A stretch of 64,000 nucleotides of DNA from JBAYOE01 sp050950065. GTDB taxonomy: Bacteria > Spirochaetota > Spirochaetia > Sphaerochaetales > Sphaerochaetaceae. The notes beneath the pieces were generated by a model. The model searched no databases. It was not told the DNA's origin and worked only from the letters and a program-made list of their open reading frames with translations. Position numbers and translations under genes: made by a program. Below, in pieces: positions 18,200 to 26,410 of the stretch (within the stretch, counting starts at the first letter, position 1; each line of letters starts with the position of its first letter). The stretch is taken from NCBI GenBank assembly GCA_050950065.1, contig JBMNGX010000002.1, positions 375,527-439,526 on the forward strand, in the 5' to 3' direction.

Positions 18200-19012
18200 A
18201 TGAGTTTTTATGATGAACTAGCTAATTTAGTTGTTGAGATGGGCTTATATGCCTCTGAGGTGCAAAAAGAGATAACTCGCTCTTACAAAGATGATGGAAC
18301 AATATTAACTGTTGCCGATACGACAATTAATACAACTATCAGCAATTTTATTAAAACTAATTATCCAGAAGCAAATATTGTAACAGAAGAGGAAAAGTTT
18401 CCTTTTAAAAAAGATGCTCCAATAACCTTTATTTTAGATCCAATTGATGGAACAGATGTATACAGTCAAGGCTACCCTGCTTGGGCTATCTCTATAGGAA
18501 TCATTAATGATAAAAGAGAGGCTGTAGGGGCGATGATTTATGCCCCTAGGTGGGGTTTAAATAGCTCAGAAGGGCTATTTTTACGCCTCGATCCAGGTGG
18601 CTTTCTTATGCTTAATGGAAAAGAGCACACCAACAGATTAGAAAACAAAGAGTTAAAACAGTTCTCAATGGCCTCCCACTTCCCTTCCCACTTAACCTTT
18701 GGACCAATGCCTTATAAAATAAGATCTTTTGGAACTAACATCTTACACATGATTAGCCCTTTAATTTATAAAAACGTTCAAGGGGGAGTCTCAATAAGGT
18801 GTTTTGTTTGGGATATTGCTGCAGCACATGCACTTTTAATTGCTGATGGCTTTAAAGTGACTTATTACGATAATAAACCCTTTTTATACACAGATGACAT
18901 TTTAGTTGGGCGTAATAAGATTGATACTTTTTTAACTTATGGTACTGACGATGCATTGGGCAAGCTTCAAAATGAGGTAACTAAAGCTTATAAAGCTTTT
19001 AATCAGAAATAA
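18200..19012 (+). CDS. Inositol monophosphatase family phosphatase
   Basis: 270 residues of the Mg-dependent, lithium-sensitive phosphatase family (IMPase, CysQ, FBPase-like). Metal-binding motifs are present in order: the glutamate in IVTEEEKFPF (about 70), LDPIDGTD (about 89-96) and the C-terminal VWDIAAAHAL (about 210). ATG 18200 follows TGGAGG. Substrate could be inositol-1-phosphate, 3'-phosphoadenosine-5'-phosphate or a sugar phosphate; nothing in the sequence decides this. It diverges from mfd, and its 3' end overlaps the convergent transporter gene by 14 nt. Confidence 0.85.
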   Translation: MSFYDELANLVVEMGLYASEVQKEITRSYKDDGTILTVADTTINTTISNFIKTNYPEANIVTEEEKFPFKKDAPITFILDPIDGTDVYSQGYPAWAISIGIINDKREAVGAMIYAPRWGLNSSEGLFLRLDPGGFLMLNGKEHTNRLENKELKQFSMASHFPSHLTFGPMPYKIRSFGTNILHMISPLIYKNVQGGVSIRCFVWDIAAAHALLIADGFKVTYYDNKPFLYTDDILVGRNKIDTFLTYGTDDALGKLQNEVTKAYKAFNQK

Positions 19013-19685
19013 CTTTGTTTTTGTGCCAATAGTGAGCCAAGTAGATGAATGGGGTATCTAATAAAGCAACCACTGCTTTAAGTAAGTAGGTGCTAATAAC
19101 TATTTGTATTAATACCCCTCTCTCATAAACACCCAAAAAAGCAATCAGAGTAAAAATAATTGTGTCTAATAATTGACTTACCAAAGTTGAAAAGTTGTTT
19201 CTTAACCACAAATATTTTACCCCAGGTCTTATTTTCTTATAAAACTGATAAGAGATAACATCGTGAAACTGACTTACTAAGTAGGCTACCAATGAGGCAA
19301 AAGCAACTCTTGGCATCAAACTAAAAATTGCTTTTAACGAGGGATTTATAAAATCGGTAGCTGCTGGTTCAAATAAAAGGGCAACATTCATCATCAAACT
19401 CATCACTACAAGTGCAAAAAAACCAATCGCTACCCCTTTAGTTGCCTCTTTTTTCCCATAAAACTCACTTAAGATATCTGTTGCTAAAAAACTAGTGGCA
19501 TAAACAATATTGCCAAGCGTTGCCTCAAGGCCAAATAAGTTAACTATTTTTAAAACTTGGATGTTGGCAACTATTACAGAGATTGGAATCCAAATAAACA
19601 GGCCCACTTTCCCCCACAATCTAAAAGCAACCATGATTGCAATAAAGTTGATAATCAACATCGCTAGCCAATATAATTCGTTCAC
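18999..19685 (-). CDS. Queuosine precursor transporter (YhhQ/VUT family)
   Basis: A 228-residue inner-membrane protein with about six helices. Family features are GNIVYATSFLATDILSEFYGKKEA (about 57-80, with the conserved TDILSE core) and a C-terminal half with LDTIIFTLIAF. Members take up the queuosine precursors preQ0/preQ1 for tRNA wobble modification. The GTG start at 19685 is flush with the TAG stop of the upstream NTPase gene, so the two are translationally coupled. The three-gene minus-strand set (ACT protein, NTPase, transporter) probably forms one operon. Its 3' end overlaps the convergent phosphatase gene. Confidence 0.85.
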   Translation of the reverse strand: MNELYWLAMLIINFIAIMVAFRLWGKVGLFIWIPISVIVANIQVLKIVNLFGLEATLGNIVYATSFLATDILSEFYGKKEATKGVAIGFFALVVMSLMMNVALLFEPAATDFINPSLKAIFSLMPRVAFASLVAYLVSQFHDVISYQFYKKIRPGVKYLWLRNNFSTLVSQLLDTIIFTLIAFLGVYERGVLIQIVISTYLLKAVVALLDTPFIYLAHYWHKNKVISD

Positions 19686-20198
19686 CTACAGATCCTTTAG
19701 CTGCTCTTCCCAACTTTGATCGCTATGATAAATTTCAGCACTCTTTAAATCAAAATTAAAGTGCTGTGCAACTTCTTCTAATAATGTATCTCTAATTACT
19801 AAAATTAGAATTCCATCAAATTCTTTAAGTAAAGTTTCTAAAGCACTGTTCAAGCCCCTATTTTCTAACTCTAAAGGGCCCACTTCATCAACCGTTATTA
19901 CATCTTTTTCTTTAAAATCTTTTAAAAGAGAGTCATTTGCCCACTTAAAAGCATCCTCATTGATGAAAAATCTCCCATATTGAACTGAGTTATCAAATTT
20001 ATCTAAACTCATCAACAATTGGGTCTCTCCACTACTTTGATCTGATAAAGTCCAATCTACTTTCTCTTTGTTAGGCAGTGGAACTACTTGGATAATCCCC
20101 CCTATGTTTAAATCTTTAGAATCTAAACGGGAACACATAGCATACAAAAATGTGGTCTTTTTTCCATTTTTAGGGGCTGTGACTATCTTTAATTGCAT
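19686..20198 (-). CDS. THEP1-like P-loop nucleoside triphosphatase
   Basis: 170 residues with the layout of the NTPase_1/THEP1 family: an N-terminal P-loop (TAPKNGKKTTFLYAM, about 7-21) and a Walker B of the typical form VDEVGPLELENRG (about 103-115). The P-loop is degenerate (APKNGKKT rather than GxxGxGKT), so ATPase activity is uncertain. The substrate is unknown; homologues hydrolyse NTPs in vitro. It lies between an ACT-domain protein (2-nt gap) and a queuosine-precursor transporter (no gap). This suggests nucleotide or nucleobase salvage, but that is context only. Confidence 0.7.
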   Translation of the reverse strand: MQLKIVTAPKNGKKTTFLYAMCSRLDSKDLNIGGIIQVVPLPNKEKVDWTLSDQSSGETQLLMSLDKFDNSVQYGRFFINEDAFKWANDSLLKDFKEKDVITVDEVGPLELENRGLNSALETLLKEFDGILILVIRDTLLEEVAQHFNFDLKSAEIYHSDQSWEEQLKDL

Positions 20199-20200
20199 CT

Positions 20201-20854
20201 TTAAATTTCCAAAAAGCTTTGTAAAACTGAAAAGGCGTTCATTGAATCTTCTCGAGTAATTACAAAGGTGAGTTCATTCATAGTTGAGATAACCTCGTTA
20301 ACGTTAATTTGCTCCCAAGCAAGTTTTCTGACAGCCTCATAAACTACCCCAGGGGTAGATAAAAATGGACCACTAAAAATTAAAGAGAGAGCCACTAAAT
20401 CGCCTTGTTGGTGTAAGATTGTCTCGTTATCAACTATTCTTTCAACTTCACTTAAGTATTTTTCACTAAAGGAGAGACTTAATTCTCGTGAACCAACTGT
20501 AATGTTTAAAAAATCACCACTTTTAGATTTAATTAGTTGGTACAATTGCCCAATTTTACCCACTACAGAGTCACTGCGAGCCATGTTAATTGAGTGGATG
20601 TTTGTTTTCATCACAATTTCATAGTTTAAGTTGTACTCTTTTTGCTCCGACTCTTTTTGTCTTAAAAGATCTCCATATCTTCTAATAGCCATCACAATAG
20701 CAGTTTGTTTAACCTCTTTGCCACAAAGTTGCTCAACTTGCTTTTCAATAGTGGCAGCATAGTTACTGTAACTGAGGATACCTTGAATCAACATCTCATA
20801 CAAAAATGGAGAACGATCAATTATCTGTTTAACGGCAGCACTTACTGAGAGCAT
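20201..20854 (-). CDS. Predicted ACT-domain regulatory protein
   Basis: 217 residues, not a family I can name with certainty. The N-terminal 70 residues look helix-rich and basic and could be a winged helix (SVSAAVKQIIDRSPFLYEML). The C-terminal part resembles ACT domains of aspartate kinases: GDLVALSLIFSGPFLSTPGV (about 148-167), then INVNEVISTMNELTFVITRE (about 181-200). ACT domains bind amino acids or other small ligands. ATG 20854 is preceded by GGAGGG. It heads the minus-strand operon with the NTPase and the transporter. Repeated AATAACAC motifs lie in the shared upstream region with nrdR. Confidence 0.6.
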   Translation of the reverse strand: MLSVSAAVKQIIDRSPFLYEMLIQGILSYSNYAATIEKQVEQLCGKEVKQTAIVMAIRRYGDLLRQKESEQKEYNLNYEIVMKTNIHSINMARSDSVVGKIGQLYQLIKSKSGDFLNITVGSRELSLSFSEKYLSEVERIVDNETILHQQGDLVALSLIFSGPFLSTPGVVYEAVRKLAWEQINVNEVISTMNELTFVITREDSMNAFSVLQSFLEI

Positions 20855-20874
20855 ATTCCCTCCAAAACCCTTTT

Positions 20875-21020
20875 GTTATCAATAACACAAAACTTCCAAT
20901 AACACAACAAAAATGCAACAAAATAGGTCATAATATAATAATTACTAATATTAAGAACAACAATTAGCAAAAGGATTACAATGAGTGTTGTGATACCCAA
21001 TATTTTCATTTCGTGTTATT
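20875..21020. promoter_or_regulatory. Divergent control region with AATAACAC motifs
   Basis: The 185-bp gap between the ACT-protein gene and nrdR carries AATAACAC at 20881 and 20898 (17 bp apart) and its inverse GTGTTATT at 21013. The first motif belongs to a perfect inverted repeat, TGTTAT-CA-ATAACA. The spacing and palindrome suggest an operator for a regulator of either gene. The sequence does not fit the NrdR-box consensus well. Confidence 0.4.
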
Positions 21021-21039
21021 ATAAATCAGGAGTTTTAAA

Positions 21040-21504
21040 GTGTTGTGTCCCCATTGCAATCATATGGATGATAAAGTTTTAGAATCTCGTCAAAATAGTA
21101 GTGGATCTGCCATTCGTCGTAGACGTGAATGTCTTAATTGTGGTTACAGATTCACCAGCTATGAACGAATTGAAGAAAAACCTCTGATGGTTGTTAAAAA
21201 AGATGGTCGACGAGAACCTTTTGATATAAAAAAGGTTGAACGAGGAATTCAAATAACTGTTGAAAAAAGGGATATTGGACAGGAGGTTATTGAAACCCTA
21301 CTACAAGAGATTGAAGATGAAGTTGTTTTAAAAGCTGAAGCAAACAGAGAAATATCATCTAAAGTAATTGGAGAGATTGCCCTTAAAAAACTTTACGATT
21401 TAGATACAGTTGCCTATATCCGTTTTGCCAGTGTCTACAGAGAGTTCAACAACGTTGATCAATTCATTGAAGAGATTGAATCAATTACCCAAAAACTAAA
21501 GTAA
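21040..21504 (+). CDS. nrdR: Transcriptional repressor NrdR
   Basis: A 154-residue repressor of ribonucleotide reductase genes that senses ATP/dATP. The zinc ribbon has CPHC near the start and CLNCGYRFTSYER at about 31-43. The ATP-cone follows (VVKKDGRREPFDIKKVERGI, about 51-70). The GTG start at 21040 lies behind CAGGAG. Its last nine bases overlap the end of the convergent dGTPase gene. Proximity to a dGTPase homologue is consistent with dNTP-pool control, but no ribonucleotide reductase gene lies in the window. Confidence 0.95.
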   Translation: MLCPHCNHMDDKVLESRQNSSGSAIRRRRECLNCGYRFTSYERIEEKPLMVVKKDGRREPFDIKKVERGIQITVEKRDIGQEVIETLLQEIEDEVVLKAEANREISSKVIGEIALKKLYDLDTVAYIRFASVYREFNNVDQFIEEIESITQKLK

Positions 21505-22662
21505 ATCTTTATTCACATCAAACCATTTCCCCGTTAAAGAGTGTTCAATGTGCATATTCAAGTGCTCGGGCTTTAAAATCTCATTAACACAATCTAAAGC
21601 AAAGTTATCACTCATCCCAGCAACATAATCAAATACTACATAATCGTAAGATCCATCGTGTTTTAGATACTTCTCTTTCATCTCTGTTAAATAGAGGATA
21701 AAACCAACTGCCAACATGTTCTTCTCATTTCTGTAACCAAGTTGGTCAAATTCATAAGTTTTAAATAGATCTTCTAAATAGGTAACAATTAAGTTTATTA
21801 GGCGGCTAAAATAGTTACTGTACCCCTCTAATTGAGGTGATTTATAAATATTTTTGTAGTTAAACTCTTTCATCTCAACTACTGAGGCAAAAATTTCATC
21901 GCTAAAAGCAATCCCCTTATTAGGAGTTGAGTTATCAATAAGATCATTTACTAAGGTATTAATAATTTCTGCATTAGTTTTACCTAAGGTTTTAGCTACA
22001 TTTTCAGGAAGTGAGTCTTTTTCAATTATTGCCAATCGACATGCATCTTCAAAATCACGCCCTAAGTAGGCAATTTGGTCGCTAAAGCGAACTACAGCTG
22101 CTTCCCATGTTGCGCAAGTTGCATTCTTTCTGCTTTTTAATTCACTTAAATCCCGAAATTTAAAATCGGGTCTAACATGAGAGACAAAAACTTCACCGTT
22201 ATGGCTAGCTATGCCGTTACGAACTGCATAAGTTAAATTAAGGCCATTTCCATTGTTAGCTAAAAAGTCGATAACCCTCATTGAGTTCATTTCATGTTCA
22301 AAAGGCTCTAAATTGCGCTCTTTCATTAAGTTATCTATTATCACCTCCCCCACATGACCAAAGGGGGTGTGTCCCAAATCGTGCCCCATTCCAATTGCCC
22401 ATGCCAACTCAGTATCTAAATTAAGGGCTCTACAAATAGCAGAAGCTACAGAAGCTACGTGTAAAACGTGTTCCATCCTCGTACAGATATGGTCGTTACT
22501 GGGGGCAAAGAAAACTTGAGTTTTATGTTTAAGGCGCCTAAAGGAGGAGGAGTGTAAAATAGCTGTGGTGTCACGATAATAATCTCCTCTAACATCAATA
22601 GATCTTGGTTTTGCCCTTGTTTTTAAAAGTTCGTCGCTAATTTCATTTTTAAAAAGAGCCAT
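21496..22662 (-). CDS. dgt: dGTP triphosphohydrolase-like HD protein
   Basis: 388 residues of the deoxyguanosinetriphosphate triphosphohydrolase-like family, which cleaves dNTPs to the nucleoside and triphosphate. HD-domain metal ligands are visible: the His in CTRMEHVLHVASVA (about 61-74), the HD pair in GMGHDLGHTPFGH (about 92-104) and the Asp in AVVRFSDQIAYLGRD. The N-terminal DYYRDTTAILHSSSFRRLKH is typical. Length is near the family norm. ATG 22662 is preceded by an AGGAG-like sequence (AAAGGAGATAAT). Nucleotide specificity cannot be inferred. Convergent with nrdR, with a 9-nt overlap. Confidence 0.88.
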   Translation of the reverse strand: MALFKNEISDELLKTRAKPRSIDVRGDYYRDTTAILHSSSFRRLKHKTQVFFAPSNDHICTRMEHVLHVASVASAICRALNLDTELAWAIGMGHDLGHTPFGHVGEVIIDNLMKERNLEPFEHEMNSMRVIDFLANNGNGLNLTYAVRNGIASHNGEVFVSHVRPDFKFRDLSELKSRKNATCATWEAAVVRFSDQIAYLGRDFEDACRLAIIEKDSLPENVAKTLGKTNAEIINTLVNDLIDNSTPNKGIAFSDEIFASVVEMKEFNYKNIYKSPQLEGYSNYFSRLINLIVTYLEDLFKTYEFDQLGYRNEKNMLAVGFILYLTEMKEKYLKHDGSYDYVVFDYVAGMSDNFALDCVNEILKPEHLNMHIEHSLTGKWFDVNKDLL

Positions 22663-22677
22663 CTTTTTATTATCTCC

Positions 22678-22706
22678 TTTTCAAAGTTCCTTAGTAATGG
22701 TATCAT
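22678..22706 (+). promoter_or_regulatory. Predicted promoter giving a near-leaderless transcript
   Basis: TTTTCA (22678-22683), a 17-nt spacer and TATCAT (22701-22706). The ATG at 22714 is only 7 nt beyond the -10 box, and no ribosome-binding site is visible. If this promoter is used, the message would start at or next to the start codon. Confidence 0.4.
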
Positions 22707-22713
22707 TTCAACC

Positions 22714-23172
22714 ATGTTGATGCTACTAATAACAATAGCTACTAGCCTCTTTGCAATCTTCTCTTTTTATATCACATTTAGAGGATTGATCTCACGTCAA
22801 TGGGTGATTTGGATTTTACCATTTGTTCTTTCGGTAGCCCTTTTGTATTTAGCTTTAATGCCTCTACGTGTTATTGCAACTGGGATGGTTGAATTTGGCG
22901 CTTCAATTGCCCTAACCTTCTTAGTAAGCCCTAACCACTTTTTATTCTTAGCCTTTTTTGTAGCATGGTACTTCATGCTTCTAACCTTTAAAAATGCCCT
23001 TACCCTATTAGATTTCAAACGAGTTGAAGAGGGAATTGATTTAGAGGGTGAAAGGTATGCTCAACTAGCAGCAGTTAAAAAGTATGAAAAACTAGCTGTT
23101 AAGTTTAAGAAGAGGGAAAAAGAGATTGCCGGTAGGCTCTATCCATACAGGTGGGTTAAGCTATTTGATTAA
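22714..23172 (+). CDS. Conserved-looking membrane protein, unknown function
   Basis: 152 residues not assigned to a named family. Three or four hydrophobic segments lie between residues 1 and 100 (LLITIATSLFAIFSFYIT, WILPFVLSVALLYLALM, IALTFLV, FLFLAFFVAWYFMLL). A charged cytoplasmic tail of about 50 residues follows (RVEEGIDLEGERYAQLAAV). It has no recognisable catalytic motif. It begins the plus-strand run with aroK, aroC and the XPB genes, with a 4-nt gap before aroK. ATG 22714 has no ribosome-binding site and may be read from a leaderless message. Confidence 0.6.
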   Translation: MLMLLITIATSLFAIFSFYITFRGLISRQWVIWILPFVLSVALLYLALMPLRVIATGMVEFGASIALTFLVSPNHFLFLAFFVAWYFMLLTFKNALTLLDFKRVEEGIDLEGERYAQLAAVKKYEKLAVKFKKREKEIAGRLYPYRWVKLFD

Positions 23173-23176
23173 AGAG

Positions 23177-23749
23177 ATGATTCTCTTTTTAGTTGGAATT
23201 AAACACTCTGGAAAAACCTCTATAGGGAAAAAAGTTGCCTCTTTGTTAAACTTTGACTTTGTCGATAGCGATGATTTAATTATCTCTTCGATAGATGGAA
23301 CTCTCACAATAAGAGAGTTTTATAAAACTAAAGGGAAAGAGGCTTTTGTAAAACAAGAGTACACCTCTTTAAAAGACTTTTTAGATAACAACGATAAAAA
23401 TGTAGTTGTTGCCACTGGTGGTGGCATTTGCGATAACCAAAAAGCCCTCTCTTTAATGAAAGATAGAGGAAAGATTTTATATCTTTCATTAGATAAATCA
23501 TCTTTGTTTAAAAGAATTATTAGAAAAGGGGTTCCCCCCTTCTTAGATGATAAAGATCCAAAGCACTCTTTTGATGAGCTCTATTTAGATCGAGATCGCC
23601 GTTATAGGCAAATTAGCGATTTTGTGGTACCATTGGCCGATTATAGGTCAGTTGATGAAAATAGCATTAAAGTTGCTAACTACCTCATTAAACTGACAAA
23701 AGAGGGGCAATTATGGGAGCAAATAGCTTTGGAACAGCACTCACTATAA
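23177..23749 (+). CDS. aroK: Shikimate kinase
   Basis: A 190-residue P-loop kinase that phosphorylates shikimate in the pathway to chorismate. Walker A is GIKHSGKTSIG (about 7-17), the shikimate-binding DSDD follows (about 33), and TGGGI is at about 76-80. The lid and adenine-binding arginines lie in RDRRYRQISDFVV. The frame is open upstream from 23126, but the family start fits ATG 23177 (MILFLVGI). The last 37 nt overlap aroC, so the two steps of the pathway are coupled. Length is normal. Confidence 0.88.
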   Translation: MILFLVGIKHSGKTSIGKKVASLLNFDFVDSDDLIISSIDGTLTIREFYKTKGKEAFVKQEYTSLKDFLDNNDKNVVVATGGGICDNQKALSLMKDRGKILYLSLDKSSLFKRIIRKGVPPFLDDKDPKHSFDELYLDRDRRYRQISDFVVPLADYRSVDENSIKVANYLIKLTKEGQLWEQIALEQHSL

Positions 23750-24762
23750 CTACATTTGGAGAGTCTCATGGGGAAGCCTTAGGGGTCATCATAGATGGAC
23801 TTGAGCCCAATTGGACAATTGATATGGAGCACCTTCAAGCTCAAATGGCTCGCCGTCGTCCAGGTGGAAACATCTTAGGGACTAAAAGGGATGAAAACGA
23901 TTCAATTGAGATTCTTAGCGGTGTTTTTGAAGGGAAAACCACTGGAACTCCATTGGCTATTATAATCAGAAACACCAACCAACGAAGTGGTGATTACACC
24001 GATATCTCCCAAGTCTTTAGACCTGGTCATGCCGATTTTACTTGGCAAAAAAAATATGGCATTAGAGATTGGCGTGGAGGGGGACGCTCTAGTGGCAGAG
24101 AGACTGCAGCTAGATTGGCAGCAGGTGCTATTGCTATGCAAATTTTAAGCTCTAAGGGAGTTGATATTAAAGCCTACGCTACCCAAATTGGTCCAATTGT
24201 TGCCAATGAACGCAACATGGATGAAATTGGTAAAAACTTAGTCAGTTGTCCCGATGCTACTGCAGCAAAGAAAATGGAAGAACTTATTGAGCAGATGAGA
24301 GAACAAGAAGATAGTGTTGGCGGAGTTATTGAATGTAGTGTTAAAGGATTACCTATAGGATTAGGAGAGCCAGTTTTTAATAAAGTTGATGCTTTAATTG
24401 CCCATGCAATGCTCTCGTTAGGGGCAGTTAAAGGAATTGAGTTTGGTCTTGGATTTGGCTCTGCTAAGTTAAAAGGATCAGAGCACAACGATCAGATGGA
24501 TAAAAATGGTTTTCTTAGTAACAACGCTGGTGGAGTAAATGGGGGAATAACTAACTCAGAAGAGCTTTTGTTTAGGTGTGCAATTAAACCCACCTCTTCA
24601 ATAGCTAAAGCTCAACAGAGTTTAGATATAAAAGAGAACGAGATTACAGTTGTTGTTAAAGGGCGTCACGACCCTTGTATCTGTGTAAGAATAATTCCCG
24701 TTGTGGAGGCAATGACAGCAATAACTTTGCTCTCTTTATGGTATGAACAATTTGGAAAATAG
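23713..24762 (+). CDS. aroC: Chorismate synthase
   Basis: 349 residues; converts 5-enolpyruvylshikimate-3-phosphate to chorismate using reduced FMN. All three family signatures are clear: GESHGEALGVIIDG near the start, RPGHADFTWQKKYGIRDWRG (about 97-116) with GGGRSSGRETAAR next, and the C-terminal RHDPCICVR. ATG 23713 lies behind GAGGGG inside the aroK reading frame. The XPB helicase gene starts 20 nt before its end. With aroK and the nearby aroDE it supplies three of the later shikimate-pathway proteins. Confidence 0.97.
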   Translation: MGANSFGTALTITTFGESHGEALGVIIDGLEPNWTIDMEHLQAQMARRRPGGNILGTKRDENDSIEILSGVFEGKTTGTPLAIIIRNTNQRSGDYTDISQVFRPGHADFTWQKKYGIRDWRGGGRSSGRETAARLAAGAIAMQILSSKGVDIKAYATQIGPIVANERNMDEIGKNLVSCPDATAAKKMEELIEQMREQEDSVGGVIECSVKGLPIGLGEPVFNKVDALIAHAMLSLGAVKGIEFGLGFGSAKLKGSEHNDQMDKNGFLSNNAGGVNGGITNSEELLFRCAIKPTSSIAKAQQSLDIKENEITVVVKGRHDPCICVRIIPVVEAMTAITLLSLWYEQFGK

Positions 24763-26410
24763 ACCTTTAATTATACAAAGTGACCTCACACTGATGTTGG
24801 AGGTGCACCACAAATATGCTGATGAGGCTCGTAACGATATTATCGCTTTTAGTGAATTGGTAAAATCGCCTGAACACCTACACACCTATGTAATCACTGC
24901 AATTAGTTTGTGGAACGCCTCAAGTGCCTCTATAAAAAGTGATGAAGTCATTAGGCGTTTAGAAAAGTGGTCTCGTTACGATATCCCTGAATCAGTTTTA
25001 TATTTTATCAGAGACAGCAGCGAAAGATATGGTTCAATAAAACTTAAACCCTACCCCTCTGATGATCAACACTACTTATTAACTGTTGCCAATGAGAGAT
25101 ATCAAAAAGAGCTTATGGCAAATAAAAGTGTTGCAGCAATTTTAAAACCAATCAGCGGTGGCTTTTTAGTTCCCATCTTAAAAAGAGGTGAATTAAAAGT
25201 TCTTCTAATAAAACAAAATCTTCCCATTGAAGATCTAGTTCCATTAAATAAAGGGGAACACTTAGAGATTGATTTTAAAGAGGTTTCATCACGCGATGTC
25301 CCCTTTGTCCTTCGAGACTATCAAAAGAGGGCTGCCAATGCCCTTTTAGGTAGAGGCGAACAAGGTACAGGATATGGTACAATAGTATTACCATGTGGTA
25401 GTGGTAAAACTATTGTAGGGATGGAGGTTTTAACTCGTTTAAAGACTCGAACCCTAATTTTGAGTATCAACGTTGCAGCTGTTCATCAATGGATAGCTGA
25501 GATAAACGACAAATTAGATATAGATCCCAATTTGGTTGGCGAATACTCTGGGATGAAAAAAGAGATCAAGCCAATCACAGTAGCAACTTACCAAGTTTTA
25601 ACTTGGAGAGCTGATAAAGAGGGAGAATTCCCCCACATGAAAATCTTAAGAGAGGGAAACTGGGGTTTGATTATTTACGATGAAGTTCACATGCTCCCTG
25701 CCCCTGTCTTTAAAGTTACAGCTGAGTTGCAAGCAATTTATAGAGTGGGATTAACGGCAACTTTGATTAGAGAAGATCAAAAAGAGGATGAAGTGTTCTC
25801 TTTAGTTGGACCAAAGAGATACGACGTTCCTTGGAGTGAATTAGAAAACCAAGGATGGATTGCTGAAGCTGAGTGTATTGAGGTGAAAGTAGATTTACCT
25901 GAAAGTGAAGAGATTAATTACGCCATCGCCTCAAAAAGGGAGAAGTATAGGATAGCTAGTGAAAATGAGAGGAAAATTGAGATAGTGAAACAACTAATTG
26001 AAAATCATCGTCACGATTACATCCTTGTCATTGGACAATACATCTCCCAATTGAAAGCTATAGCTAAAGAATTAAATGCCCCACTGATTACAGGCTCAAC
26101 TCCCAATAGTAAACGAGATGAGCTTTACAATAAATTTCGTAGTGGCGAAGAGCCAATTTTAGTTGTCTCTAAAGTTGCAAACTTCGCTATCGACTTACCC
26201 GATGCTTCAGTAGCCATCCAAGTTTCTGGAACTTTTGGGTCCCGCCAAGAGGAGGCACAAAGATTGGGTCGTGTTTTAAGACCTAAAAAACAATCTTCTT
26301 ACTTCTACTCTATAGTGACCCGCTACTCAGCAGAAGAGGACTTTAGTGCCAATCGGCAAAAGTTCTTAGCAGAGCAAGGGTACGCTTACAGGGTGGAGGT
26401 TTGGCCTTGA
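24743..26410 (+). CDS. XPB/ERCC3-type DNA helicase
   Basis: A 555-residue superfamily 2 helicase of the bacterial XPB type, known from actinobacteria and spirochaetes. The first 180 residues are the XPB N-terminal damage-recognition-like region. Walker A is LPCGSGKTIVG (about 217), motif II is DEVH (IIYDEVHMLPAP, about 312), and the XPB-specific RED motif is in LIREDQKEDEVF (about 342). Motif VI is QRLGRVLRPK. It overlaps aroC by 20 nt. Its TGA overlaps the start of the partner gene. Roles in DNA repair or transcription are inferred from eukaryotic and archaeal XPB; the bacterial role is not settled. Confidence 0.92.
   Translation: MNNLENRPLIIQSDLTLMLEVHHKYADEARNDIIAFSELVKSPEHLHTYVITAISLWNASSASIKSDEVIRRLEKWSRYDIPESVLYFIRDSSERYGSIKLKPYPSDDQHYLLTVANERYQKELMANKSVAAILKPISGGFLVPILKRGELKVLLIKQNLPIEDLVPLNKGEHLEIDFKEVSSRDVPFVLRDYQKRAANALLGRGEQGTGYGTIVLPCGSGKTIVGMEVLTRLKTRTLILSINVAAVHQWIAEINDKLDIDPNLVGEYSGMKKEIKPITVATYQVLTWRADKEGEFPHMKILREGNWGLIIYDEVHMLPAPVFKVTAELQAIYRVGLTATLIREDQKEDEVFSLVGPKRYDVPWSELENQGWIAEAECIEVKVDLPESEEINYAIASKREKYRIASENERKIEIVKQLIENHRHDYILVIGQYISQLKAIAKELNAPLITGSTPNSKRDELYNKFRSGEEPILVVSKVANFAIDLPDASVAIQVSGTFGSRQEEAQRLGRVLRPKKQSSYFYSIVTRYSAEEDFSANRQKFLAEQGYAYRVEVWP

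Noticed and set aside
18162..18200. TTG start of mfd at 18200
   Set aside because: It would overlap the divergent phosphatase start and has no ribosome-binding site. ATG 18161 is adequate.
20875..20910. NrdR box controlling its own gene
   Set aside because: AATAACAC repeats do not match the paired NrdR-box consensus closely enough.
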